A stretch of 64,000 nucleotides of DNA. Source: Halobellus rufus. GTDB lineage: Archaea > Halobacteriota > Halobacteria > Halobacteriales > Haloferacaceae. The notes beneath the pieces were generated by a model that did no database searches, was not told where the DNA came from, and saw only the letters and a list, made by a program, of their open reading frames with translations. This document shows positions 1 to 8,191 of the stretch, in pieces. The position numbers were made by a program, and so were the translations under genes. Each line of letters starts with the position of its first letter. The first letter of the stretch is position 1. The stretch covers positions 62,001 to 126,000 of the forward strand of contig NZ_BBJO01000014.1 in NCBI RefSeq assembly GCF_000739575.1, in the 5' to 3' direction.

Positions 1-157
1 CGACTTCCGCCTGCATCTCGTAGAACAGCGGTTTCGGGTCGTGGTCGTTGACCAGTTCGAGCGTCTCGCCGCTCGCTAAGGACTCGAACGTATCGTGAAT
101 TTTCGGGTGTCGGTCCGCCGGCGGGACGTCCCTGAGATCGAGGGTCGTTGCTGCCAT
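1..157 (-). CDS. DUF2249 domain protein (partial, N-terminus only)
   Basis: The first 52 codons of a gene that runs off the left edge of the window. Reading the minus strand from the ATG at 155-157 gives a protein with the ALASGETLEL-like segment (here ESLASGETLEL) followed by VNDHDPKPLFYEMQ, which matches the DUF2249 family. Small DUF2249 proteins are common in haloarchaeal and bacterial denitrification clusters and are often placed next to nir/nor genes; their biochemical role is not established. A copy of the cluster's palindrome lies 41 nt upstream of the start (198-209), so the gene is probably co-regulated with nirK and norB. No clear TATA element is seen; a weak AAGAAAC lies about 30 nt upstream of the ATG. 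The C-terminal part is not visible. Confidence 0.8.
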   Translation of the reverse strand, partial: MAATTLDLRDVPPADRHPKIHDTFESLASGETLELVNDHDPKPLFYEMQAEV

Positions 158-197
158 ACGAACGAAGGTCGGTGTCGGACCCACGAGTTTCTTCGGA

Positions 198-209
198 CGA
201 ATATGTTCG
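198..209. promoter_or_regulatory. Denitrification-regulon palindrome, copy 1
   Basis: CGAATATGTTCG, a 12-nt inverted repeat with half sites CGAAT and CGAAC around a central AT. It lies upstream of the DUF2249 gene. The same 12-mer (either orientation) recurs six more times before position 9,670 and was not noticed in the rest of the window. It resembles the CGAAC-type inverted repeat reported for the haloarchaeal anaerobic regulator NarO; that link is inference. Confidence 0.75.
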
Positions 210-237
210 GACCTCGACGGTCTGTCCGCGCACACCG

Positions 238-510
238 CTACTCGACGTACAGCGAGTAGAGGATGACGCCGAACCCGGCCGTGGTGAAGAGGCTCTCGAC
301 GACGAGCGCGACGCTTGGATCCAGCGGCGAGAACTGGTCGACGACGCCCGCGAACAGGGCACCGACGGTCACGACGCCGAACCCAATGGTGAGCGCCCGG
401 AGCGCGGCCGATCGGGTCCGCCGAAACGCCCTGAACGAGTAGAGGGTGATCGACCCCCCGAGCACGAGCGTCAGCGTTTTCAGCGCGACGGCGACCGGTG
501 TCACGCTCAT
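238..510 (-). CDS. DUF7521-family three-helix membrane protein
   Basis: A 90-residue protein with three predicted membrane segments (about residues 5-22, 37-57 and 66-87) joined by a short basic loop FRAFRRTRS. The sequence pattern (VALKTLTLVLGGSIT, then ALRALTIGFGVVTVGALFAGVVDQ) matches the haloarchaeal DUF7521 family, small integral membrane proteins usually found next to HTH regulators. Function is unknown. A TATA-like TATATG is at 546-551 on the minus strand, about 36 nt before the start, and a copy of the denitrification palindrome (592-603) lies about 41 nt further up, so the gene is probably part of the regulon. It sits directly after the HTH_10 regulator gene, in the same orientation. 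Confidence 0.75.
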   Translation of the reverse strand: MSVTPVAVALKTLTLVLGGSITLYSFRAFRRTRSAALRALTIGFGVVTVGALFAGVVDQFSPLDPSVALVVESLFTTAGFGVILYSLYVE

Positions 511-591
511 TCGATCCGCCTCCCTGACGCTGTCCCTGCTGCGTACATATAGTGGATGCCGATACTCGGCGGCGTGGCGTGTGTTTCGCGC

Positions 592-603
592 CGAACATAT
601 TCG
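592..603. promoter_or_regulatory. Denitrification-regulon palindrome, copy 2
   Basis: CGAACATATTCG, placed between the stop codon of the HTH_10 regulator gene and the DUF7521 gene. On the minus strand a TATATG element follows 41 nt downstream, so the site most likely serves the DUF7521 gene. Confidence 0.75.
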
Positions 604-610
604 CCCTCGC

Positions 611-1249
611 TCACGCCGACTCGTCCTCGGTCGAGACGAACTCCTTGATGACCTTTCCCTCCGCGCGGTGGAGTTTCTCGCTCGTCGTCGACTTCGCGAG
701 GCCGACCGCCTCCGCCAGTTCGGTGAGCGTGCTCGTCCGCGGCGTGTCGTAGTAGCCGCGCTCGACAGCCGTCTCGAGGAGGTCGTACTGCTCGTCGGTG
801 AGGAGCGTCTGCGTGTCGATAGACTGCGTGATCGAGACGAGGTCGAACGGGATCCCGAACTGTTCGAGCAGCGCGCCGAGCTCGGAGAGCTTCTCCCGAG
901 AGGCGGTCAGTTCGACGGTCACTTCGCCGTCGACGATGGTTATCGGGAGTTCCAGCGGGATCCCGGCTTCGCTCAGCGAGCGGATCAACAGCGGTTCCGT
1001 CGTCTCGAACTGCACGAGGGCTCGATCGGCCTGTGCTTCGAGGATCGTCACCGACGTGACGCTCTCGTAGCCGTCGATCGTCGTCACGATCGGCTCGATG
1101 TCCGCGGCGGTCACCTCGACGAGACCGACGCCGGCGTCGCCCGAGGGCATCGCGGCGAGCACCGTGAACTCGGCGTCGGGGTACTGCGAGGAGAGCGCGG
1201 AGACCCACACCTGTTCTGGGAGATCCAACGAGAGTGTCGCTCGGGGCAT
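611..1249 (-). CDS. Bat-type HTH_10 transcriptional regulator
   Basis: A 212-residue regulator of the haloarchaeal bacterio-opsin-activator (Bat) type. The N-terminal ~150 residues form an alpha/beta sensor-like region; the C-terminus holds the HTH_10 DNA-binding domain (LLTDEQYDLLETAVERGYY, then LTELAEAVGLAKSTTSEKLHRAE). The ATG at 1249 is preferred over the upstream one at 1303: the longer version would place the regulatory palindrome (1288-1299) inside the coding region, while the ATG at 1249 has a TTTACT element 27-31 nt upstream, as expected for a leaderless mRNA. The protein has no cysteine, so unlike NarO, whose N-terminus is described as Cys-rich, it cannot bind an Fe-S cluster by itself. 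It is the best local candidate for, or a partner of, the regulator of the denitrification genes, and appears to be controlled by the same palindrome. Confidence 0.8.
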   Translation of the reverse strand: MPRATLSLDLPEQVWVSALSSQYPDAEFTVLAAMPSGDAGVGLVEVTAADIEPIVTTIDGYESVTSVTILEAQADRALVQFETTEPLLIRSLSEAGIPLELPITIVDGEVTVELTASREKLSELGALLEQFGIPFDLVSITQSIDTQTLLTDEQYDLLETAVERGYYDTPRTSTLTELAEAVGLAKSTTSEKLHRAEGKVIKEFVSTEDESA

Positions 1250-1287
1250 ACCAGATGCTTGATCGAGCGCGGAGAGTAAAGTACCCA

Positions 1288-1299
1288 CGAATATGTTCG
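1288..1299. promoter_or_regulatory. Denitrification-regulon palindrome, copy 3 (divergent promoter)
   Basis: CGAATATGTTCG in the 120-nt gap between the divergent regulator and halocyanin genes. For the halocyanin a TGTTTTC TATA-like element starts at 1334, 35 nt from the site, the same spacing as in nirK. For the regulator the site lies only about 8 nt upstream of its TTTACT element. One site may therefore act on both genes. Confidence 0.75.
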
Positions 1300-1369
1300 C
1301 CACCGACTCACTCCGCCGGGAACGGCCGCGTCGTGTTTTCTGCGCGGGAGTCCACGCTCCGACTGTACT

Positions 1370-2047
1370 ATGAACACGACGGACAATCGCGTCGAAGGCG
1401 GCAGCGAGCGGACACTCTCACGTCGCGGTGCGCTGCGGGCGCTCGGCGGGGCCGCGGCTGGCGGGGCGGTGCTCGGAGCCAGCGCGACAGGCGCACGGGC
1501 GCAGTCGTCCGGTGAGGACCTCGACTCGTGGCTCGGGGACGTCTCGAACTACGACGGCGTCGACGACCAGACGGGCAGCGGTTCGGTGGAAGTCGAAGTC
1601 GGTGCCGAGGCGAACGGCGGCGCGTTCGGGTTCGGCCCGGCCGCGATACGGATCGATCCGGGGACGACGGTCACGTGGTCGTGGACCGGGAAGGGCGGCT
1701 CGCACAACGTGGTCGACACCGACGGGAGCTTCGAGTCGGACCTCGTCGACTCCGCGGGCCACACGTTCGAGCACACCTTCGAGAGCGAGGGCACGTACAC
1801 CTACTCCTGCGTGCCGCACGAGTCGATGGGGATGAAGGGAGCCGTCGTCGTCGGCGGCAGCGGCGGGGGCAGTGACGGCAGTGGAGGCGATGGAGGCGGC
1901 TCCGGGGCGGACCTCGCAGCCCCCTTCGGCGACGACGCGACGCGGAACGCGGGCGGGCTCGCGCTCGGCGGTGTGTTCGCGGCCGCGTTGGCGTCGCCGG
2001 GGCTCTTCGGCGCGTTCCTCTGGCTCAAAGAGCGCGGCGAGGAGTGA
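1370..2047 (+). CDS. Halocyanin-type blue copper protein, Tat-exported and membrane-anchored
   Basis: A 225-residue type-1 copper electron carrier. The N-terminus has a twin-arginine signal (LSRRGALRALGG, cleavage near ARA-QSS at about residue 45). The cupredoxin domain spans about residues 72-162 with the expected ligands His112 (GSHNVV), Cys147, His150 and Met155 (CVPHESMGMKG). A Gly/Ser linker follows, then a C-terminal membrane helix (about 197-218) and a basic/acidic tail, so the copper domain is tethered on the outer face. Its place between the regulator and the copper oxidase / nitrite reductase genes suggests it delivers electrons from the quinol pool or bc complex to NirK. It is transcribed divergently from the regulator, from a promoter carrying the regulon palindrome. 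Confidence 0.9.
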   Translation: MNTTDNRVEGGSERTLSRRGALRALGGAAAGGAVLGASATGARAQSSGEDLDSWLGDVSNYDGVDDQTGSGSVEVEVGAEANGGAFGFGPAAIRIDPGTTVTWSWTGKGGSHNVVDTDGSFESDLVDSAGHTFEHTFESEGTYTYSCVPHESMGMKGAVVVGGSGGGSDGSGGDGGGSGADLAAPFGDDATRNAGGLALGGVFAAALASPGLFGAFLWLKERGEE

Positions 2048-2069
2048 CCCGCCGCCTCGGGGCCCGCGG

Positions 2070-2438
2070 TCAGTCCGGGCTGGTTTCCGCCCTGACTTCG
2101 CCCCACATGTCCGAGAGCTGGTCGGCGGCCGAGCGCGACGGCGAAACGACACTCAGTTCCAACTCGCCGTCCGAGCGCCTGACGACGACTTCCTCGAAGT
2201 CGATCACGTACCGCGCGGCGTCTGCGCGCTGTTGCTTCCGAAGGAGACCCGCTTCGACCATCGCTTCGAGCTTCTGATACGCTGTCGAACGGGGGATGTC
2301 GCACGCCTCGGCGATCTCCGCGGCCGTCAGTGGCCGGTCGAGAGACCGGAGGACGGTCCAGCACTGCTCGCTCGCGAGGGTGTCGAAAACCGTCTCGAAG
2401 TCGGGTTCGAGCGCGTTAGCGAGGGGGTTCGAGGACAT
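2070..2438 (-). CDS. Winged-helix transcriptional regulator (TrmB/ArsR-like)
   Basis: A 122-residue DNA-binding protein. Residues 15-75 form a winged helix (FDTLASEQCWTVLRSLDRPLTAAEIAEACDIPRSTAYQKLEAM), followed by a wing and a short acidic C-terminal region. The ATG at 2438 is chosen over one at 2522 because a TTTACAAA-like TATA element at 2495-2504 would lie inside the longer version. Such regulators are frequent in haloarchaeal denitrification clusters; the effector is unknown. The gene is convergent with the halocyanin and divergent from the multicopper oxidase gene, so the palindrome at 2568-2579 could also influence it. Confidence 0.7.
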   Translation of the reverse strand: MSSNPLANALEPDFETVFDTLASEQCWTVLRSLDRPLTAAEIAEACDIPRSTAYQKLEAMVEAGLLRKQQRADAARYVIDFEEVVVRRSDGELELSVVSPSRSAADQLSDMWGEVRAETSPD

Positions 2439-2567
2439 CTCAGATCGTGTGGGTTCCGGCGCGGTCGGTTCGATATGCGGCTCTGTCGTCTGCGTTTGTA
2501 AACACTCCGCTCCGTACCCCACGTCGCATAGGCTGGTCTTGCCCCTCGGACGGGTTGCGCTCTGTCC

Positions 2568-2579
2568 CGAATATGTTCG
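2568..2579. promoter_or_regulatory. Denitrification-regulon palindrome, copy 4, with TATA box
   Basis: CGAATATGTTCG upstream of the multicopper oxidase gene. A clear TTATA box starts at 2613, 34 nt after the site, and the start codon is at 2647. Confidence 0.8.
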
Positions 2580-2646
2580 ATCCCGTCCACGGCCCCAAGA
2601 ACCGAATCGACCTTATAGGGGGATTACTCCCCGAGGCCAACGTGTA

Positions 2647-3797
2647 ATGACCACCTACGGTGCACCCGGTTCGACGATGTCTCGTCGCGAGTTCCTCGCT
2701 GCCAGCGGGAGCGCGGGACTCATCGGCGCGGCTGGCTGTACGGCACCGACGAACGAGCGGACGCGAACAGCGATGGGAGACGACGGAACCGCCGCAGCGA
2801 CCCAGAACAGCTCACTCCCGGAGACCAGTCCCCCTGAGGTCGTCAACGTCGACGAACAGGGCGGGTCGGTGACGCTGAAATCGCGCCCCGCGCGACACAC
2901 GGCGCACCCGCTGGAAACGATGGGCGGCCCGGTCGACATTCCCCAAGTGTGGGCGTTCCAGACGGAAGACGGCGACCCGAGCGTCCCCGGTCCGATCCTG
3001 CGAACGACCGAGGGCGAGGATATGGAGGTCACGCTGGACAACACTGAGGGGATGCGGCCGCACACGCTGCACTTCCACGGCGTCCGGAAGGCGTGGGCCG
3101 ACGACGGCGTTCCCACGACGACGGGGATCCGCGTCGACCCCGGAGAGAAACACACCTACACGATCCCCGCGAACGTGCCCGGCACGCACCTGTATCACTG
3201 CCACTACCAGACGCACCGGCACATCGAGATGGGGATGTACGGGATCTTCCGCGTCGACCCCGAGGGCTACGAGCCCGCCGACCGGGAGTACTTCATGACC
3301 GTCAAGGACTGGGACTCCCGACTGCCGCGGCAGATGGCCGGCGAGGACGTGCGCTACGACCCCCGGAACCGCAACCCCGACATCTTCACCATCAACGGCA
3401 AGAGCGCGCCGCGGACGCTGCACCCCGAGGACGGGTCACCGATCATCGTCAGCGAGGGCGATCAGGTCCGGATCCACTTCGCGAACAACGGCTACATGAG
3501 CCACCCGCTTCACATCCAAACCATCGGTTCAAGCGGGTCGAGAAGGACGGCGGGCAGATTCCGGAGGCCGCCCAACACGAGATGGACGTCACCAACGTCG
3601 CGCCCGCGGAACGACACACGATCGAGTTCACCGCCGACGCCGAGCCGGGTATCTACCTGCTGCACTGTCACAAGGTGAACCACGTGATGAACGGCGGCTT
3701 CTACCCCGGCGGGATGCTCGGCGGCGTCGTCTACGAGAGCGCGATGGACACCGACATCTTCGCGCAGTTGATGGAGTACGCCGGCTACGAGGGATAG
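2647..3797 (+). pseudogene. Two-domain multicopper oxidase, interrupted by a one-base deletion
   Basis: A Tat-exported lipoprotein multicopper oxidase (RREFLAAS, lipobox GAAGC, Cys31) of 383 residues if the frame is repaired. Domain 1 has HTLHFHG (His139-144) and LYHCHYQTHRHIEMGM (residues 183-197), i.e. trinuclear-centre histidines plus a type-1 Cys-His-Met set. Domain 2 has HPLHI (286-290) and, after the break, LLHCHKVNH...GGM, a second type-1 set. Type-1 sites in both domains suggest the rare type-A two-domain class. At 3517-3519 the DNA reads CACATCCAAACC; inserting one C gives HPLHIHNHRFKRV and opens the frame to the stop at 3797. As sequenced the protein would lose the third trinuclear His and all of domain 2, ending out of frame at 3678. 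Probably a copper oxidase active under denitrifying conditions; whether the lesion is real is undecided. Confidence 0.8.
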
Positions 3798-3884
3798 AAG
3801 GGACGGAGGTCGACGAATGCGACGTCGGCAAACGTCCTTCGCCGACGTCACGATCGGCGCGGATTCTCGCCGCGTTCGATCGGC

Positions 3885-3896
3885 CGAACATATTCG
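3885..3896. promoter_or_regulatory. Denitrification-regulon palindrome, copy 5
   Basis: CGAACATATTCG upstream of norB. A CTTTTGT TATA-like element begins at 3934 and the norB ATG at 3964 is 30 nt further on, consistent with a leaderless mRNA. Confidence 0.78.
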
Positions 3897-3963
3897 TCCG
3901 CACTGAGCCGCTTCGGGAACGGGCGGGACCGCTCTTTTGTGGGTGGCGTCTACGACCGCCCGT

Positions 3964-6246
3964 ATGCAGATACGACGTAAGACAATCGCGAAAGTGATCG
4001 CCGTCGTGTTCATCTTCAACCTGGTGGTGATGGGCACGGGTGCGTGGTTCGCCTATCAGGAAGCGCCGCCGATCCCCGAGGAGGTCGTCGGTCCCGACGG
4101 CGACGTCGTCGTCACCGGTCAGGAGATCCGCGACGGCAAGCGGACGTTCCAGCGGAACGGGCTGATGAACCACGGCTCGATCCTCGGTAACGGTGCCTAC
4201 TACGGGGCCGACTACACCGCCGACGCCCTGGAGTTGAAGGTCCAACACATGCGCGATTACTACGCGCAGGAGCGCTACGGCAGCGCGTACGCCGACCTCA
4301 GCTCCGAACGTCGAGCCGCGATCGCGGACGTGGTGAAGCAGGACCTCGAGGAGTCCTACGAAGGCGGCGCGATCGAGTACTCCGAGGCGGAGCTGTACGC
4401 GCACGAACAGGTTCGAGAGGAGTACGTGCAGCGGTACCACGAGGGCTCACACGAGCGAGGGGTGGGCGCGGGCACGATCGAGTCCGCCGAAGACGCCCGA
4501 CAGTTCGCGGACTTCGCGATGTGGACCGCGTGGTTCTCTCACACCGACCGCCCGGGAAGCTCTCACTCCTACACCAACGACTGGCCGTACCAGCCCGGAG
4601 CGGGTAACGACGCCACGCCTGCCGCGATGACGTGGAGCGTCATCGCGATGGTGCTGCTCGTCGCCGGCGCGGGTGCCGGGATCTGGCTCTACCGAGCCGT
4701 CGAACTGCCAGAGCCCGAAGCGGCGGGCCTCTCGGTTCCCCAGCCCGGAGACGTCAGCGTCTTCCCGAGCCAGCGCGCCGCGCTCCGGTTCGTTCCGGTC
4801 GCCGCCGGGCTGTTCCTCGCGCAGGTCCTCTTGGGCGGCTTACTGGCGCACTTCTACATCGAACGCGCCGGGTTCTTCGGCGTCGAGGAGATCTTCGGCG
4901 TCCACATCCTGCAACTGCTCCCGTTCTCCATCGCGAAGACCTGGCACATCGACCTCGGGATCCTCTGGATCGCCGCGACGTGGTTGGGCGCGGGGCTGTA
5001 CCTCCCGCCGCTCCTGACCGGACACGAGCCGAAGCGGCAGTCGACCTACGTCAACGGCCTGTTGGCCGCGATCGTCGTCGTCGTGGTCGGCGGCCTCGCG
5101 GGGATCTGGCTCGGATCGAACGGCTACTTCGGCGATCAGCTCTGGTGGCTCCTCGGCAACGAGGGCCTCGAGTACCTCGAGGTCGGGAAGATCTGGCAGT
5201 TCGGCATCCTCGCCGGGTTCGGCATCTGGGCCGTGCTGGCGATCCGTGGACTGAAACCGCTCTTGGACCGCGAACCGGTCTACGGGCTCGCGCACATGAT
5301 CCTCTACGCCGGCGGATCGATCGCGCTGCTGTTCACCGCCGGGTTCCTCTTCACGCCCTCGACGAACATCGCAGTCACCGAGTTCTGGCGCTGGTGGGTC
5401 GTCCACATGTGGGTCGAGGGGGCCTTCGAGTTCTTCATCGTCGCCATCATCGGGCTCACGCTCGTCTCGATGAACCTACTCTCGCGGCGCAGCGCCGAGA
5501 AGGCCGTGATGCTGCAGGCGCTGCTCGTGATGGGGACCGGCGTCATCGGCGTCTCGCACCACTACTGGTGGGTCGGGATGCCCGATATGTGGGTGCCCAT
5601 CGGGAGCGTGTTCTCGACGCTCGAACTCATCCCGCTGGTGTTCATCCTCTACGAGGCGCTGGGGCAGTACAGCGCGATGACGGTCGACGAGTTCCCCTAC
5701 CGGCTCCCGTTCCTGTTCATCGTCGCCAGCGGCGTCTGGAACTTCGTCGGCGCGGGCGTCCTCGGCTTCTTCATCAACCTCCCGCTGATCAACTACTACG
5801 AGCACGGGACCTACCTCACCGTCGGCCACGCCCACGCCGCGATGTTCGGCGCGTTCGGGTTCCTCGCGCTCGGGATGGTGACGTACATGCTCCAGCTCTC
5901 GATCGATCCCGAGCGCTGGGACGGCTCGTGGCTCCGGGCGGCGTTCTGGTGCTGGAACGTCGGCCTCGCGCTGATGGTGTTCGTCTCCGTCCTGCCGGTC
6001 GGCTTCCTCCAGTTGGAAGCCGTGTTCACGCAGGGGTACGCCGCGGGACGAAGTCTGGCCTTCTACAACCAGCCGCTCGTCCAGAACCTCTTCTGGGCGC
6101 GACTCCCGGGTGACACCCTGATCATCGTCGGCACCGCGATCTACGCCGCTGACCTCCTCAGAAAGCGCTTCGTCCTCCGCCGCTCGGAGGACGACCCGTC
6201 AGTCGAGGATATGGCCGTCGCGGAGGGCGTCCTGAGCGACGACTGA
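3964..6246 (+). CDS. norB: Quinol-dependent nitric oxide reductase (qNor)
   Basis: A 760-residue membrane enzyme reducing two NO to N2O with electrons from quinol. It has the qNor layout: an N-terminal membrane helix (about 9-28), a ~200-residue external domain replacing NorC (with RTFQRNGLMNHGSILGNGAYYG) and no CXXCH haem-c motif, then a 12-helix haem-copper oxidase-like core. The core shows HMWVEGAFEFF and the binuclear-centre motif SHHYWWVGMPD. The ATG at 3964 (MQIRRKT) is preferred over 3937 because of the TATA-like element at 3934. The gene lies alone in its transcription unit, with the regulon palindrome 68 nt upstream, and supplies NO detoxification and respiration next to NirK. Confidence 0.95.
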   Translation: MQIRRKTIAKVIAVVFIFNLVVMGTGAWFAYQEAPPIPEEVVGPDGDVVVTGQEIRDGKRTFQRNGLMNHGSILGNGAYYGADYTADALELKVQHMRDYYAQERYGSAYADLSSERRAAIADVVKQDLEESYEGGAIEYSEAELYAHEQVREEYVQRYHEGSHERGVGAGTIESAEDARQFADFAMWTAWFSHTDRPGSSHSYTNDWPYQPGAGNDATPAAMTWSVIAMVLLVAGAGAGIWLYRAVELPEPEAAGLSVPQPGDVSVFPSQRAALRFVPVAAGLFLAQVLLGGLLAHFYIERAGFFGVEEIFGVHILQLLPFSIAKTWHIDLGILWIAATWLGAGLYLPPLLTGHEPKRQSTYVNGLLAAIVVVVVGGLAGIWLGSNGYFGDQLWWLLGNEGLEYLEVGKIWQFGILAGFGIWAVLAIRGLKPLLDREPVYGLAHMILYAGGSIALLFTAGFLFTPSTNIAVTEFWRWWVVHMWVEGAFEFFIVAIIGLTLVSMNLLSRRSAEKAVMLQALLVMGTGVIGVSHHYWWVGMPDMWVPIGSVFSTLELIPLVFILYEALGQYSAMTVDEFPYRLPFLFIVASGVWNFVGAGVLGFFINLPLINYYEHGTYLTVGHAHAAMFGAFGFLALGMVTYMLQLSIDPERWDGSWLRAAFWCWNVGLALMVFVSVLPVGFLQLEAVFTQGYAAGRSLAFYNQPLVQNLFWARLPGDTLIIVGTAIYAADLLRKRFVLRRSEDDPSVEDMAVAEGVLSDD

Positions 6247-6403
6247 CGCCGACGGACGAACCGTTTCGCCCGGGTGATCTTTGTGCGTTCCACCCCCCGA
6301 ACTCCCCCCTCCTGTGTGCCGTCTACTCGTCCATACTGGTGCATATGTGGCCTTCCGAGCGTACGGTGGCGTTAACAAAACGCCCGTCCGACGCAGATCC
6401 GGT

Positions 6404-6763
6404 ATGGCGCTCATCGACTCCGCGATCGTGTTCGTCGTCAGTCTCCTCGTCGGCGGGCTCGGCATCTACGTCGGCGCGCGCATCGTCACGGGCGAATCCG
6501 ACTACACGTACGCCATCGTGACCGCGTTGCTCGGTGCGATAATCTGGGCCGTCGTCGGCCTCCTCTTCGGCTGGATCCCGCTTCTCGGACCGCTTCTCGT
6601 CCTCGTCGCCTACGTCGCGGTGCTAAACTACAGGTACCCCGGCGGGTGGCTCAAAGCCGTCCTGATCGCGCTGGTCGCGTGGCTCGCGACGGTCGTGGTC
6701 CTGTACGTCCTCGCCGTCCTCGGGTTCGGCGGCTTCGAGGCCGTCGGTATCCCGGGCGCGTGA
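6404..6763 (+). CDS. Small polytopic membrane protein, unknown function
   Basis: A 119-residue, very hydrophobic protein with four predicted helices (about 4-22, 33-52, 54-75 and 85-107). I do not recognise a characterised family; similar 4-helix proteins are common and unassigned in haloarchaea. A TAACAAA element at 6373-6379 is 31 nt upstream of the ATG, the same arrangement seen before several genes of the polysaccharide island. There is no copy of the denitrification palindrome before it, so its place between norB and nirK may be incidental. The 157 nt between norB and this gene hold nothing else recognisable. Confidence 0.6.
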   Translation: MALIDSAIVFVVSLLVGGLGIYVGARIVTGESDYTYAIVTALLGAIIWAVVGLLFGWIPLLGPLLVLVAYVAVLNYRYPGGWLKAVLIALVAWLATVVVLYVLAVLGFGGFEAVGIPGA

Positions 6764-6935
6764 GACCGGGTCATCACCGCCGGATCGACGTCGCCTCGGG
6801 ATCTGAGCCGTCAGCGCGTCCCCGAGGCTATCGGTGGGTGACGGCTCGAACAGCGCCGCTGCAGCACCGGTACTCGTTCTGACTATCCCGAACCGATTCG
6901 TACAGCAGAGGCGCGTCTGAGTAAACGTTCGACCC

Positions 6936-6947
6936 TGAATATGTTCG
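6936..6947. promoter_or_regulatory. Denitrification-regulon palindrome, copy 6, with nirK TATA box
   Basis: TGAATATGTTCG, one mismatch from the consensus. A CTTATA box is at 6981-6986, 35 nt after the site. Unlike most genes here nirK then has a leader of about 15-20 nt with a GGAGG Shine-Dalgarno-like sequence at 7013-7017, 11 nt before its ATG. Confidence 0.78.
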
Positions 6948-7027
6948 TCCGGTGTACAGGTGCGAAATAATCGCCGCCCGCTTATACCCGGTTCGGGGGC
7001 CTTCGTCCAACTGGAGGATGAAGGACA

Positions 7028-8104
7028 ATGCTCGCTACGACCCGGCGACGGACGTTGAAAGCACTCGGCCTCGGAGGGGCCGCATCGCTCGCAGGCTGCG
7101 TTAGCTCCGCACCGACAGCCAACAACGCGGCCGCGACCCAAGAACCGACGGAGGCCGCCGCGGCGCAGTCTGTCGACGTCGACAGGATCGCCGCCGACCC
7201 GACCGACATTCCCGATCCGATCGATCGGGACTCGCCCGCGGAGGTCGACGTGACGCTGCACTCCGAGGAGGCGGTCGCCGAGATCGAGGACGGAGTCACG
7301 TTCACCTACATGACCTACAACGGGCAGGTTCCCGGCCCGTTCATCCGCGTCCGACAGGGTGACACGGTGAACCTGACGTTCGAGAACGACGAGTCGAACT
7401 CGCTGCCGCACAACGTGGACTTCCACGCGGTCGCCGGTCCCGGCGGCGGCGCGGAGGCGACGACGACCGCGCCCGGCGAGTCCGCCGAACTCCGGTTCAA
7501 GGCGACCTACCCCGGAGCGTACATCTACCACTGCGCCGTCCCGAACATGGACATGCACATCAGCGCGGGGATGTTCGGCATCATCCTCGTGGAACCGCCG
7601 GAGGGGATGCCCGAGGTCGACCACGAGATCTACATCGGCCAGCACGAGCTCTACACGGACAAACCGACCGGCGAGGAGGGCCACCACAAGTTCGATATGG
7701 ACTCGATGCGCAGCGAGGAGCCCTGCTACGTGCTGATGAACGGCGAGAAGTACGCCTGGACGCCGAACGGGTACGGCCCCGCGGTGACCGCCGGGACCGA
7801 CGAGACCGTCCGGGTGTTCTTCGTCGACGGCGGGCCGAACCTCTCCAGTAGCTTCCACCCGATCGGGAGCGTCTGGGAGACGCTGTACCCCGACGGATCG
7901 CTTAGCACGGAGCCGCAGACGCACATCCAGACGCGGCTCGTCCCGCCGGGCAGCACGACGGTCGCGACGATGAACTCGCCGGTCCCTGGCGACTTCAAAC
8001 TCGTCGATCACTCGCTGTCGCGGGTCGCGCGCAAGGGCTGTATGGCGGTCGTCCGAGCGGAAGGCGAGGAGCGGCCGGACATCTTCGACGCCGACCCCGC
8101 CTGA
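7028..8104 (+). CDS. nirK: Copper-containing nitrite reductase, Tat lipoprotein
   Basis: A 358-residue two-cupredoxin enzyme reducing nitrite to NO on the outer side of the membrane. The N-terminus has a Tat signal with lipobox (TRRRTLKALGL ... LAGC, Cys24). Type-1 copper ligands are His128, Cys169, His177 and Met182; type-2 ligands are His133, His168 and His329 (LVDHSL). The catalytic Asp131 (HNVDFH) and His278 (SFHPIG) are both present, so the enzyme should be active. Length and motifs are those of class I NirK. It is transcribed from a promoter with the regulon palindrome and shows a Shine-Dalgarno-like GGAGG. The halocyanin at 1370 is the likely electron donor and NorB removes its product. 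Confidence 0.96.
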   Translation: MLATTRRRTLKALGLGGAASLAGCVSSAPTANNAAATQEPTEAAAAQSVDVDRIAADPTDIPDPIDRDSPAEVDVTLHSEEAVAEIEDGVTFTYMTYNGQVPGPFIRVRQGDTVNLTFENDESNSLPHNVDFHAVAGPGGGAEATTTAPGESAELRFKATYPGAYIYHCAVPNMDMHISAGMFGIILVEPPEGMPEVDHEIYIGQHELYTDKPTGEEGHHKFDMDSMRSEEPCYVLMNGEKYAWTPNGYGPAVTAGTDETVRVFFVDGGPNLSSSFHPIGSVWETLYPDGSLSTEPQTHIQTRLVPPGSTTVATMNSPVPGDFKLVDHSLSRVARKGCMAVVRAEGEERPDIFDADPA

Positions 8105-8191
8105 CCCGTCTCGGGCGCTGCGACCCGCCGTTGCCCGCCGACCGACCGCAGCGAGGCAAAGGTACTTTTCCGCGAGGATCCGAGAGCCGCT

